A stretch of DNA of 5,324 nucleotides from Chloroflexota bacterium (GTDB lineage: Bacteria > Chloroflexota > Anaerolineae > Anaerolineales > Anaerolineaceae). Where the stretch lies: NCBI GenBank assembly GCA_011053085.1, contig DSBE01000100.1:1-5324 (forward strand). Reading direction: 5' to 3'. Below are positions 1 to 5,324 of this stretch, piece by piece; positions within the stretch are counted from its first letter, which is position 1; the number at the start of each line of letters is the position of its first letter. A model generated the notes under the pieces. It ran no database searches and was not told the origin of the DNA. It was given only the letters and a program-made list of their open reading frames with translations. The translations under genes were made by a program, and so were the position numbers.

Positions 1-27
1 GGCCAGATTTCAAGTAGAATAAAGGGT

Positions 28-1047
28 ATGGATGAGGTGCAGGAAACAAAGCAGGGTTGGCAGATTGTTGGGCATGATTGGGCGGTCAGGATGCTGCAAC
101 AGCACCTCCAGACTGGACAAATACGGCATGCGTATTTGTTTTGCGGGCCAGAGGGCATCGGCAGGCGCACTTTGGCGGTGCGCTTTGCGCAGGCATTGAA
201 CTGTCAGGCAGTCGATGAAAACCAACAGCCTTGCGGCACCTGCCGTATCTGCACCCAGATGGAACGCATGCAGCATCCGGACATGACAGTGGTGCAATGC
301 CTGGAAGATTCGCAAAGTATCAAGGTTGAGCAAATCCGTGAATTACAGCGGACATTGTCGTTAACACCAATTGAAGCTCCTTACCGGATTGCCATGTTGT
401 TGAATTTCCACCTGGCGACGCATAATGCGCAAAATGCCCTGCTGAAAACGCTGGAAGAAGCTCCCCCACGGGTGATTTTACTGATGACAGCCGATTCCGT
501 GGACAGTTTGCTGCCAACCATCGCTTCACGCTGCGAAATATTGCGGCTGCGCACGATGGAAACGAATACGTTAGCCGCTTATTTCCTGGACACGCTTCCG
601 GTAAGTGAAGAAGAAGCCCAGCTTTTCGCCAGTATCTCAGGCGGGCGGGTTGGCTTTGCGCTTTCGCTGATGGGAGAGCCAGAAAGAGCCCAGCGCCGCA
701 AGAAATGGCTGGATGATCTGCTGGCTTTGTTGTCCATGGATCGGGTGGATCGTTTTCAATATGCAGAGAAAAATTTCCGCTACGAGCGTGAGCTGTTAAT
801 CAGTGCCGGGCAGGTGTGGTTTACCTTCTGGCGGGATGTGCTGGTACGGCTCATCGAAGGGGAAAAAGCGCGCATCATTCATATTGATTATCTGCCGGCT
901 ATCGATGAAGTGGCTGCCTGGATGGATGTGCAATCAACCCGCGAGCAGCTGACAGGGTTACAGAAGCATCTTGCCATGCTGGAAGCCAATGTCAATACCC
1001 AACTGCTGGCAGAAGTGATGTTACTGGGGCTCCCCAAAGCAGATTAA
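28..1047 (+). CDS. holB: DNA polymerase III delta' subunit (clamp-loader)
   Basis: A 339-residue protein of the AAA+ clamp-loader family; in the gamma/tau-delta-delta' complex, delta' helps load the sliding beta clamp onto primed DNA. Visible in order: an N-terminal IVGHDWAV segment (13-20), a P-loop region GPEGIGRRT (40-48) in which the usual Lys is Arg46, a zinc-binding cysteine set (C59, C69, C72, C75), the NALLKTLEEAPP stretch (136-147), and the SRC motif (S167-R168-C169) typical of delta' and gamma/tau. The C-terminal 160 residues are less conserved, as is usual for the collar domain. Length fits the family. The start is uncertain: AAAGGG lies only about 2 nt before the ATG, and the frame stays open to the window edge, so translation could begin upstream. 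The match to the WxIVGHDWAV N-terminus favours a start at or near this ATG. The gene converges with the leftward cluster. Confidence 0.93.
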   Translation: MDEVQETKQGWQIVGHDWAVRMLQQHLQTGQIRHAYLFCGPEGIGRRTLAVRFAQALNCQAVDENQQPCGTCRICTQMERMQHPDMTVVQCLEDSQSIKVEQIRELQRTLSLTPIEAPYRIAMLLNFHLATHNAQNALLKTLEEAPPRVILLMTADSVDSLLPTIASRCEILRLRTMETNTLAAYFLDTLPVSEEEAQLFASISGGRVGFALSLMGEPERAQRRKKWLDDLLALLSMDRVDRFQYAEKNFRYERELLISAGQVWFTFWRDVLVRLIEGEKARIIHIDYLPAIDEVAAWMDVQSTREQLTGLQKHLAMLEANVNTQLLAEVMLLGLPKAD

Positions 1048-1082
1048 CCCCCTCATCCATTGATGAGAGGGTTGTTTATTTT
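1046..1082 (+). terminator. Rho-independent terminator after holB, possibly bidirectional
   Basis: A 12-bp stem (1046-1057 with 1062-1073) has one C-A mismatch and a 4-nt CATT loop. It is followed by the T-rich run GTTTATTTT (1074-1082). The stem begins inside the holB stop codon. It lies in the 42-bp gap between two convergent genes. Read leftward, the same hairpin is followed by TTAATCT, a poorer U-tract, so it may also stop the opposing cluster, but less efficiently. Confidence 0.85.
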
Positions 1083-1089
1083 CCATAAC

Positions 1090-1761
1090 TTAAGCGATGG
1101 TGTCCAGGAAAGCCTGGGCGGTCTTTCTGACATCTTCACCAGTAGAGATGCCCTTCCAGCTATCTTCAGGACGCACCAGGTTGGCGACCACGATGTTAAC
1201 GCCATTGAAAATAGCGCTGCGCGCTTCTTTTACATCCACACCGCCTGCGACCGAGATCAGTGAGGTGAACTTGCTATGAATGCGGTTGATATGACGATAA
1301 CCACGCATGATTTCACGAGTCTGTTCTTCATCTCGTCCACGGTGCAGGACAACTACATCAGGCGGAGTGTACAGGGGACGCATCACATCCAATGGATCAT
1401 CGACTCCGATCATATCGATCATGGAGAGCATTTGCTCCTGCTGGCAGGTGTCAATGAATAATTTGAGCGTGGGCAGGGGCGAGGAGCCAAGACAGGTGAT
1501 TCCGCTGGCGCCGGCAGCTTTTGCCATCCTCACTTCTGCTTCTGCGCCGTCAGCTACCTTCATGTCAGCGATAATGACCCCCCGCCATAAGGCTCTGATC
1601 AGACGGATGCCTGCCAATCCTTCTCTTTTGAGATAGGGAGTGCCAGCCTCAATGAAAATGTTGTCTCCGTATGGGATCATTGGCAAGATACGCCTTACCA
1701 TGGCGGTATCGTAGTTGAAGGCGATTTGCAGATAACGGTATTTGTTATCAAGCTGGATCAT
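1090..1761 (-). CDS. HPS/KGPDC/OMPDC-superfamily TIM-barrel protein, divergent active site
   Basis: A 223-residue (beta/alpha)8-barrel protein resembling 3-hexulose-6-phosphate synthase (HPS), which condenses formaldehyde with ribulose 5-phosphate, and 3-keto-L-gulonate-6-phosphate decarboxylase. Visible: LQIAFN first strand (11-16), IEAGTPYLKREG (37-48), the catalytic DMKVAD (D66, K68, D71), LGSS (91-94), IDMIGVDD (115-122), LHRGRDEE (139-146) and SVAGGV (170-175). The segment IEAGTP...KREG and the SVAGG motif are closer to HPS than to pyrimidine-pathway OMPDC. Two departures stand out: the first-strand Asp is Asn16, and the phosphate-binding Gly-Gly or Gly-Arg near the C-terminus reads Asn194-Leu195. 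Activity therefore cannot be assumed. No 6-phospho-3-hexuloisomerase partner gene is seen. The ATG follows the slipin stop by 4 bp with no clear ribosome-binding site, which suggests translational coupling. It is the last gene of the leftward cluster. Confidence 0.78.
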   Translation of the reverse strand: MIQLDNKYRYLQIAFNYDTAMVRRILPMIPYGDNIFIEAGTPYLKREGLAGIRLIRALWRGVIIADMKVADGAEAEVRMAKAAGASGITCLGSSPLPTLKLFIDTCQQEQMLSMIDMIGVDDPLDVMRPLYTPPDVVVLHRGRDEEQTREIMRGYRHINRIHSKFTSLISVAGGVDVKEARSAIFNGVNIVVANLVRPEDSWKGISTGEDVRKTAQAFLDTIA

Positions 1762-1765
1762 GGTG

Positions 1766-2536
1766 CTATTCTTTGATTACTTTTGCGATGGCCTCGCCGA
1801 AATTGTTGGGCATGAAGAGAACGATCTTTTCGGAAGGATCGGTTGCAATGTCGCGGATGGTCTGCAAAGTGCGCAGATGCAGAGCGCCGGGGTTGGCGGC
1901 GAGGATTTCGGCGGCTCTGTTCAGGTTGTCTGCCGCCTTCAATTCACCTTCAGAGGCGATGATCATGGCGCGGCGTTCCCGTTCGGCTTCCGCTTGTTTG
2001 GCCATGGCACGTTTCATTTCGGCGGGCAGTTCGATCTCCTGGATTTTGATCGATTCAACATCCAGTCCCCATTCGCTGGTTTCACTTTCCACAATGGCGC
2101 GGATGTCAGTGGCAATGGCTTCACGTTCGGTCAGGACAAAATCCATTTCCTGGTTGCCGATGACATCACGCAAAGCTGCCTGGGTATACTGGCGGATGGC
2201 ATAGGCATAATCCTGGATATTGACGATGACAGCCTTGGGATCAACAACCTTGAAATACACCACAGCATTGACCAGCACGGAGATATTGTCCTTGGTCATG
2301 GCTTCCTGGCGGGGGACCTCTGCTGTTTTTATGCGCATATCGACCACTTCCATTTTTTGTAGGATCGGGACAAGGAATACAAGGCCAGGTTCCTTCATGG
2401 TCTTAAATTTGCCCAATTGGAACACAACACCGCGTTCATATTGCATCACCACTTTGATGGAGGAGCGGACCAATACGAGTATAAGGGCGACAAGAAAAAT
2501 GCCTGTGCACAGAATAAAGACAAATAGGCCATCCAT
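1766..2536 (-). CDS. Slipin (stomatin/prohibitin, SPFH-domain) membrane protein
   Basis: A 256-residue SPFH-domain protein of the bacterial slipin group. These proteins are anchored in the cytoplasmic membrane, oligomerise, and are thought to organise membrane microdomains or regulate membrane proteases. Visible: one hydrophobic segment (4-23); the SPFH start YERGVVFQLGKF (33-44); GLVFLVPILQKMEVVDMR (51-68); the conserved core RQEAMTKDNISVLVNAVVYF (76-95); the QAALRDVIG stretch (119-127); GLDVESIKIQEIELP (157-171); then a charged probable coiled coil (about 172-212, rich in Ala, Glu, Arg). Length is normal for slipins. The start is well supported by AGGAG 8 bp upstream and by the membrane segment directly after Met1. 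The usual partner, an NfeD-type protein, is not next door. The gene sits 40 bp after amrS and 4 bp before the HPS-like gene. Confidence 0.92.
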   Translation of the reverse strand: MDGLFVFILCTGIFLVALILVLVRSSIKVVMQYERGVVFQLGKFKTMKEPGLVFLVPILQKMEVVDMRIKTAEVPRQEAMTKDNISVLVNAVVYFKVVDPKAVIVNIQDYAYAIRQYTQAALRDVIGNQEMDFVLTEREAIATDIRAIVESETSEWGLDVESIKIQEIELPAEMKRAMAKQAEAERERRAMIIASEGELKAADNLNRAAEILAANPGALHLRTLQTIRDIATDPSEKIVLFMPNNFGEAIAKVIKE

Positions 2537-2544
2537 GGATAGTT

Positions 2545-2549
2545 CTCCT
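2545..2549 (-). promoter_or_regulatory. Ribosome-binding site of the slipin gene
   Basis: AGGAG on the minus strand, 8 bp before the ATG. It fixes the slipin start and is the only strong Shine-Dalgarno sequence in the leftward cluster. Confidence 0.8.
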
Positions 2550-2575
2550 GTAAGTTTGGTTGTTTTGATATTGTG

Positions 2576-2581
2576 ATTATA
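2576..2581 (-). promoter_or_regulatory. Possible internal -10 box upstream of slipin
   Basis: A perfect TATAAT on the minus strand overlaps the amrS stop codon. A transcript from it would start near 2569 and give a leader of about 32 nt containing the slipin ribosome-binding site. I see no good -35 hexamer at 16-18 bp. A secondary promoter for slipin and the HPS-like gene is possible, but the match could be chance. Confidence 0.35.
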
Positions 2582-3686
2582 CTAAAAACGAATGATATAA
2601 GGAGCGATTTTGGCGTTCAGGCGGGAAATATCCGGCGATAGGTGTCTCACAGGCAGGACAGGCTCCTTGTGCGGTGATGCGGTTGTGGCTGATAAAGAAT
2701 CCACGGCGGGTGATCAGTTCTTTCTGGCAATGCGGGCAGTATGTGTTTTCCAGTGAACCGACCTTGCCGGGCAGATTGCCAGCATAGACATAGTTCAGGC
2801 CGGCTTCCTGCCCGAGTTCAGCAGCCAGACTGAGTGATGATGCGTTGGTGCGGTTGCGGTCTTGCATGTGGTAATCAGGGTGAAAAGAAGTGACATGCCA
2901 GGGGATGTCTCTTGATACGCCTGCAAGGAAGCGGGTTAAGTTCCAAATTTCTTCTTTGCTGTCATTCCATTCAGGGATGAGCAGTGTGACTATCTCGACC
3001 CATAAACCGGCTTCGCGCGCCCAGCCGATGGTATCTAACACAGGTTGCAGCCTTCCGCCCAATTCACGATAACGGTCGTCGCTGAAGGACTTGAGGTCAA
3101 TTTTTAACGCATCAAGATGGGGGGAGAGTTTTTCTATGGCTTGTTGCGTGCCGAAGCCATTGGACACCATGGCGGTTTGCATGCCTTCCTCATGGGCTTT
3201 CTGGAAGATTTCAACCGCCCACTCCATGGTGATGAATGGTTCGTTGTAGGTAGACACCACCACCGATGCGTGGTTGCGTTTCGCCGCATGTACGACCTCT
3301 TCTGACGAGATCGGGGTCAGGTATTGGGCAGGAAAAGAAACAGTTGGATCGTTCAGGCTCTGCGCGCTGACCCAATTCTGACAGAAGGAGCAATGGAAAT
3401 TGCAGCCGACCATGCCAAAGCTCATGGTGAGGGCACCGGGCGAGAAATGGAAGAATGGCTTTTTTTCGATCGGATCGAGTCCCATGCCGGCGACATAACC
3501 GTGCGGCACTTGCAGTGTACCTTCCTGGTTGAATCGCAGATGACAGACGCCGAATTGCCCCGGTTTGAGGGTGCATTCATGGGCGCAGGCAAAGCATTGC
3601 ACTTTGCTGCCGGTGAGTTTTGTATAAAAACCGCCTGCGGTTGTTCGTTTACGCAAGGTTTCACGCAAAAAATTGGTAGATTTCAT
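2577..3686 (-). CDS. amrS: AmmeMemoRadiSam-system radical SAM enzyme (AmrS)
   Basis: A 369-residue radical SAM protein that resembles pyruvate formate-lyase-activating enzymes but belongs to the AmrS group, named for its frequent genomic link to AMMECR1 and Memo proteins; its substrate is not established. Visible: an N-terminal cysteine set CFACAHEC (C31, C34, C38) with C48; GMGLDPIEKKPFFHF (67-81); the 4Fe-4S/SAM motif C95-x3-C99-x2-C102; SNGFGT (175-180); ALKIDLK (193-199); SFHPDYHM (267-274); YAGNLPG (301-307); and a C-terminal zinc-ribbon-like pair CPHC (317-320) and CPAC (343-346). This order matches the family from end to end. Met1 lies about 15 residues earlier than I remember for relatives, but there is no other in-frame ATG until residue 68. 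No ribosome-binding site precedes it and the -10 box is only 6 bp away, so the mRNA may be leaderless. First gene of the leftward cluster. Confidence 0.93.
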   Translation of the reverse strand: MKSTNFLRETLRKRTTAGGFYTKLTGSKVQCFACAHECTLKPGQFGVCHLRFNQEGTLQVPHGYVAGMGLDPIEKKPFFHFSPGALTMSFGMVGCNFHCSFCQNWVSAQSLNDPTVSFPAQYLTPISSEEVVHAAKRNHASVVVSTYNEPFITMEWAVEIFQKAHEEGMQTAMVSNGFGTQQAIEKLSPHLDALKIDLKSFSDDRYRELGGRLQPVLDTIGWAREAGLWVEIVTLLIPEWNDSKEEIWNLTRFLAGVSRDIPWHVTSFHPDYHMQDRNRTNASSLSLAAELGQEAGLNYVYAGNLPGKVGSLENTYCPHCQKELITRRGFFISHNRITAQGACPACETPIAGYFPPERQNRSLYHSFLV

Positions 3687-3692
3687 AATGCT

Positions 3693-3701
3693 ATTATAGC
3701 A
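3693..3701 (-). promoter_or_regulatory. Extended -10 promoter element of amrS
   Basis: Minus strand reads TGC-TATAAT, a perfect extended -10 (TGnTATAAT). The TATAAT hexamer is 3693-3698. Only 6 nt separate it from the amrS ATG, so the predicted transcription start is the A of that ATG. The -35 region at 17-18 bp (TTCTTT or TTTCTT) is poor, which an extended -10 can tolerate. Confidence 0.65.
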
Positions 3702-3714
3702 AGGCTGAAGATGA

Positions 3715-3731
3715 AAAAGAAATTTTCTTTT
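3715..3731. promoter_or_regulatory. 17-bp A/T-rich palindrome, candidate operator
   Basis: AAAAGAAA (3715-3722) and TTTCTTTT (3724-3731) form a perfect 8-bp inverted repeat around a single T. A G-C pair at 3713/3733 extends it past one mismatch. It lies between the two divergent -10 boxes and covers the place where the amrS -35 should be, so a bound dimeric regulator could act on both directions. Its low complexity means chance is a real alternative. Confidence 0.35.
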
Positions 3732-3755
3732 GCGATTGTAAACGCCTGAATGGAC

Positions 3756-3761
3756 TATAAT
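3756..3761 (+). promoter_or_regulatory. -10 promoter element of the Gfo/Idh/MocA gene
   Basis: A perfect TATAAT whose start point would fall near 3768, giving a leader of about 27 nt that carries the ribosome-binding site. Candidate -35 hexamers, TTGTAA (3736-3741) and TTGCGA (3730-3735), have poor spacing (14 and 20 bp). Confidence 0.5.
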
Positions 3762-3783
3762 TCAGAAATATTGATTGGAAAAA

Positions 3784-3789
3784 AAGGAG
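3784..3789 (+). promoter_or_regulatory. Ribosome-binding site that sets a GTG start
   Basis: AAGGAG lies 5 bp before the GTG at 3795. It favours that GTG over the in-frame ATG at 3750, which has no ribosome-binding site and lies upstream of the predicted transcription start. Confidence 0.85.
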
Positions 3790-3794
3790 ACAAC

Positions 3795-5048
3795 GTGAAA
3801 CCGATTCAAGTGATCATTGCCGGGGCTGGTGGGCGTGGTTATGGCTATGCCCAATATGCAAAAATGCATCCAGAGCGGATGCAAGTGGTGGGGGTAGCGG
3901 AGCCGCGTAATTTCCATCGTGAACGCATAGCAGATGAGTTTTCCATTCCCGATGCACAGGTGTTTCGAGATTGGCGTGAAATGGCGGACGCTGCCAAATT
4001 TGCGGATGCCGTCATCATTGCCACACAGGATGCCATGCATGAAGCACCGGCAGTAGCGTTTGCTGAGTTGGGCTACGGCATGCTGCTCGAAAAACCACTG
4101 GCACCAACGCTGGAAGCCTGTGAACATATCATTGAGGCAGTGAAGCAGGCGGATATACCCTTCGCTGTCGGACATGTGATGCGCTACACACAATTCACCC
4201 GCTTGGTAAAACAGCTGCTTGCTGAGGGAGCTATTGGTGACTTGGTGAGTGTAGACCTGGTTGAACCAGTCGGTTTCTGGCATATGGCGCACTCCTTTGT
4301 GCGCGGCAACTGGCGTAACTCACAAGAATCCTCCTTCATGTTGCTGGCGAAATCCTGCCATGATCTTGACTGGATCCATTACATCATGGAGGCAAGGTGT
4401 GAGCAGCTCTCATCGTTCGGCACGCTCAGCCACTTTAAACCTGACCAGGCGCCGAGAGGTGCTGCCAAACGCTGCCTGGATTGCCCGATTGAGGTTGAGC
4501 AGCGATGCCCCTATTCCGCCAAACGCATATACCTGGATGGCTTTGTTCAACGCGGCTACACGGGCTGGCTGGTGAATATCATTACTGAAGACCTCACGAT
4601 TGACGGGGTGACAGAGGCATTGCGCGAAGGCCCTTACGGCCGTTGCGTTTATTATTGTGATAATGATGTGGTTGACCATCAGGTAGTTAACATGGCATTT
4701 GACGGCGGGCAGACGGCCACTTTCAGTATGATGGCATTTACACCGATGGAACATCGCTCCTCGCGCCTGTTTGGCACGCGCGGCCAGATTGTCGGGAATG
4801 GGGAAACGGTGGAATTGTACGATTTCCTCAGCGATACCCGCAAGACCATTGAACCTGAGAGCGGCGGTAATCTTGGCATTGAAGGTCACGGTGGTGGTGA
4901 TTATGGTTTGATGAATGCTTTCACTGAAGCGTTGTTGACCGGTGATCGCAACCACATCCTATCGGGTCCGGAGGAAACACTCGCTTCGCATGCATTGGTG
5001 TTTGCGGCAGAACAAAGCAGATTGGAAAACCGCATTATCCGAGTGTAA
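3795..5048 (+). CDS. Gfo/Idh/MocA-family NAD(P)-dependent oxidoreductase
   Basis: A 417-residue cytoplasmic dehydrogenase-like protein; the family oxidises or reduces sugars, inositols and related compounds using NAD(P). Visible: N-terminal Rossmann fold with the dinucleotide-binding motif GAGGRG (10-15) after strand VIIAG; DAVIIATQDAMH (71-82); the family hallmark EKP (E99-K100-P101); GHVMRY (126-131); and LLAKSCHDLDW (183-193), where H189 and D192 match the conserved active-site helix. In the usual DxxxH motif the Asp position is Ala185, followed by Lys186. A cysteine cluster (C227, C230, C238) forms an insert in the substrate domain, ending in CPYSAKRIYL. A GHGGGD motif (364-369) precedes the C-terminal helices. 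I remember the AKSCHDLD and CLDC-CPYSAK elements from a recurrent subfamily, which cannot be assigned a substrate here. The GTG start is supported by AAGGAG and by the Rossmann strand beginning at residue 4. Divergent from amrS and 51 bp before sixA. Confidence 0.93.
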   Translation: MKPIQVIIAGAGGRGYGYAQYAKMHPERMQVVGVAEPRNFHRERIADEFSIPDAQVFRDWREMADAAKFADAVIIATQDAMHEAPAVAFAELGYGMLLEKPLAPTLEACEHIIEAVKQADIPFAVGHVMRYTQFTRLVKQLLAEGAIGDLVSVDLVEPVGFWHMAHSFVRGNWRNSQESSFMLLAKSCHDLDWIHYIMEARCEQLSSFGTLSHFKPDQAPRGAAKRCLDCPIEVEQRCPYSAKRIYLDGFVQRGYTGWLVNIITEDLTIDGVTEALREGPYGRCVYYCDNDVVDHQVVNMAFDGGQTATFSMMAFTPMEHRSSRLFGTRGQIVGNGETVELYDFLSDTRKTIEPESGGNLGIEGHGGGDYGLMNAFTEALLTGDRNHILSGPEETLASHALVFAAEQSRLENRIIRV

Positions 5049-5099
5049 TCATTTTCTGGTAACATAAGGGTAAACCGGATACAAGATAGGAGCCATAGG

Positions 5100-5324
5100 A
5101 TGAAAACGCTTTTATTGATGCGCCATGCCAAATCCAGTTGGAAAGATTCCTCTTTGTCTGACTTTCAACGGCCGCTTAAAAAGCGCGGCGAGAAAGACAT
5201 GCTGCGGATCGCCCAGGTGCTGAAAGAAGAAGACCTGATTCCTGAATTTGTGCTTTCTTCGCCGGCAGTGCGCGCCCGTGAGACGATTGAAATCCTGGCG
5301 AATGAATTGGGCATTGAAGAAGAA
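5100..5324 (+). CDS. sixA: SixA-type histidine phosphatase, 3' end cut by window
   Basis: The first 75 codons of a histidine-phosphatase (phosphoglycerate mutase-like) superfamily protein; the frame is open to the window end. Members hydrolyse phosphate esters or phosphohistidine through a His nucleophile; SixA of E. coli acts on phosphohistidine of phosphotransfer proteins. Visible: strand TLLLMRHA with the catalytic R8-H9 pair (3-10), the SixA-like KSSWKD (11-16), DFQRPLKKRG (21-30), and SSPAVRARET (53-62), which carries the second conserved Arg region. Family members are about 160 residues, so roughly half is present and the C-terminal catalytic His is outside the window. TAGGAG (5087-5092) lies 7 bp before the ATG. 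The 51-bp gap after the oxidoreductase holds no hairpin, so the two genes are probably co-transcribed. The phosphohistidine substrate is unproven for this group outside enterobacteria. Confidence 0.88.
   Translation, partial: MKTLLLMRHAKSSWKDSSLSDFQRPLKKRGEKDMLRIAQVLKEEDLIPEFVLSSPAVRARETIEILANELGIEEE

Noticed and set aside
1..27. Possible tail of an upstream gene (one frame ends with a TAA at 20-22)
   Set aside because: Only six codons would be visible, too few to identify. A dTMP kinase gene often precedes holB, but nothing here shows it.
1742..2362. A 206-codon open frame opposite the slipin gene
   Set aside because: It is antisense to a well-supported SPFH gene, has low-complexity composition, no ribosome-binding site and no recognisable motif.
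3324..3749. A 141-codon open frame opposite the start of amrS that runs into the divergent promoter region
   Set aside because: Most of it is antisense to the radical SAM motif region, and its end is an artefact of the promoter region. No ribosome-binding site or family resemblance was found.
3750..3794. Upstream ATG start for the oxidoreductase
   Set aside because: The ATG lies before the predicted transcription start, overlaps the promoter and has no ribosome-binding site. The GTG at 3795 has AAGGAG at good spacing and begins just before the Rossmann strand.
4410..4955. A 181-codon open frame opposite the oxidoreductase gene
   Set aside because: It is fully antisense to conserved coding sequence, and its translation shows no domain or motif.
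5049..5099. Possible extended -10 (TGGTAACAT, 5057-5065) for sixA
   Set aside because: The hexamer matches only 4 of 6 consensus positions and has no -35, so co-transcription with the oxidoreductase is the simpler reading.

Overview
The window looks like chromosomal DNA from a free-living bacterium. The delta' clamp-loader with an Arg-Arg P-loop, the AmrS-type radical SAM enzyme and the Gfo/Idh/MocA oxidoreductase with a CLDC cysteine cluster together suggest Chloroflexota, most likely Anaerolineae or a relative. That placement is an inference from remembered family resemblance and was not searched. Base composition is moderate, coding density is high, and I see no mobile element, CRISPR array, tRNA or rRNA.

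Layout. (1) A rightward gene for the DNA polymerase III delta' subunit (holB) opens the window and ends in a hairpin terminator that it seems to share with the convergent cluster. (2) A leftward three-gene cluster follows, in transcription order: a radical SAM enzyme of the AmmeMemoRadiSam type (amrS), a stomatin/prohibitin-like membrane protein (slipin), and a small TIM-barrel protein of the hexulose-6-phosphate synthase / orotidine-5'-phosphate decarboxylase superfamily. The last two genes are 4 bp apart and probably translationally coupled. (3) A roughly 108-bp divergent promoter region carries a consensus -10 box on each strand with a 17-bp A/T palindrome between them. (4) A rightward pair completes the window: a Gfo/Idh/MocA-family NAD(P)-dependent oxidoreductase, then a SixA-type histidine phosphatase cut by the window end.

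How they may work together. holB belongs to DNA replication and is unrelated to the rest. The amrS-slipin-HPS-like cluster has no obvious shared pathway, and its members are known families with poorly defined roles. The points most worth checking are the HPS-like protein, which keeps the DxKxxD catalytic core but appears to have lost the first-strand Asp and the usual phosphate-gripping residues, and amrS, whose extended -10 box sits so that its mRNA would start at the A of the ATG (leaderless). I did not find a clearly new multi-gene system. The three-gene cluster is the best candidate for an undescribed functional association.
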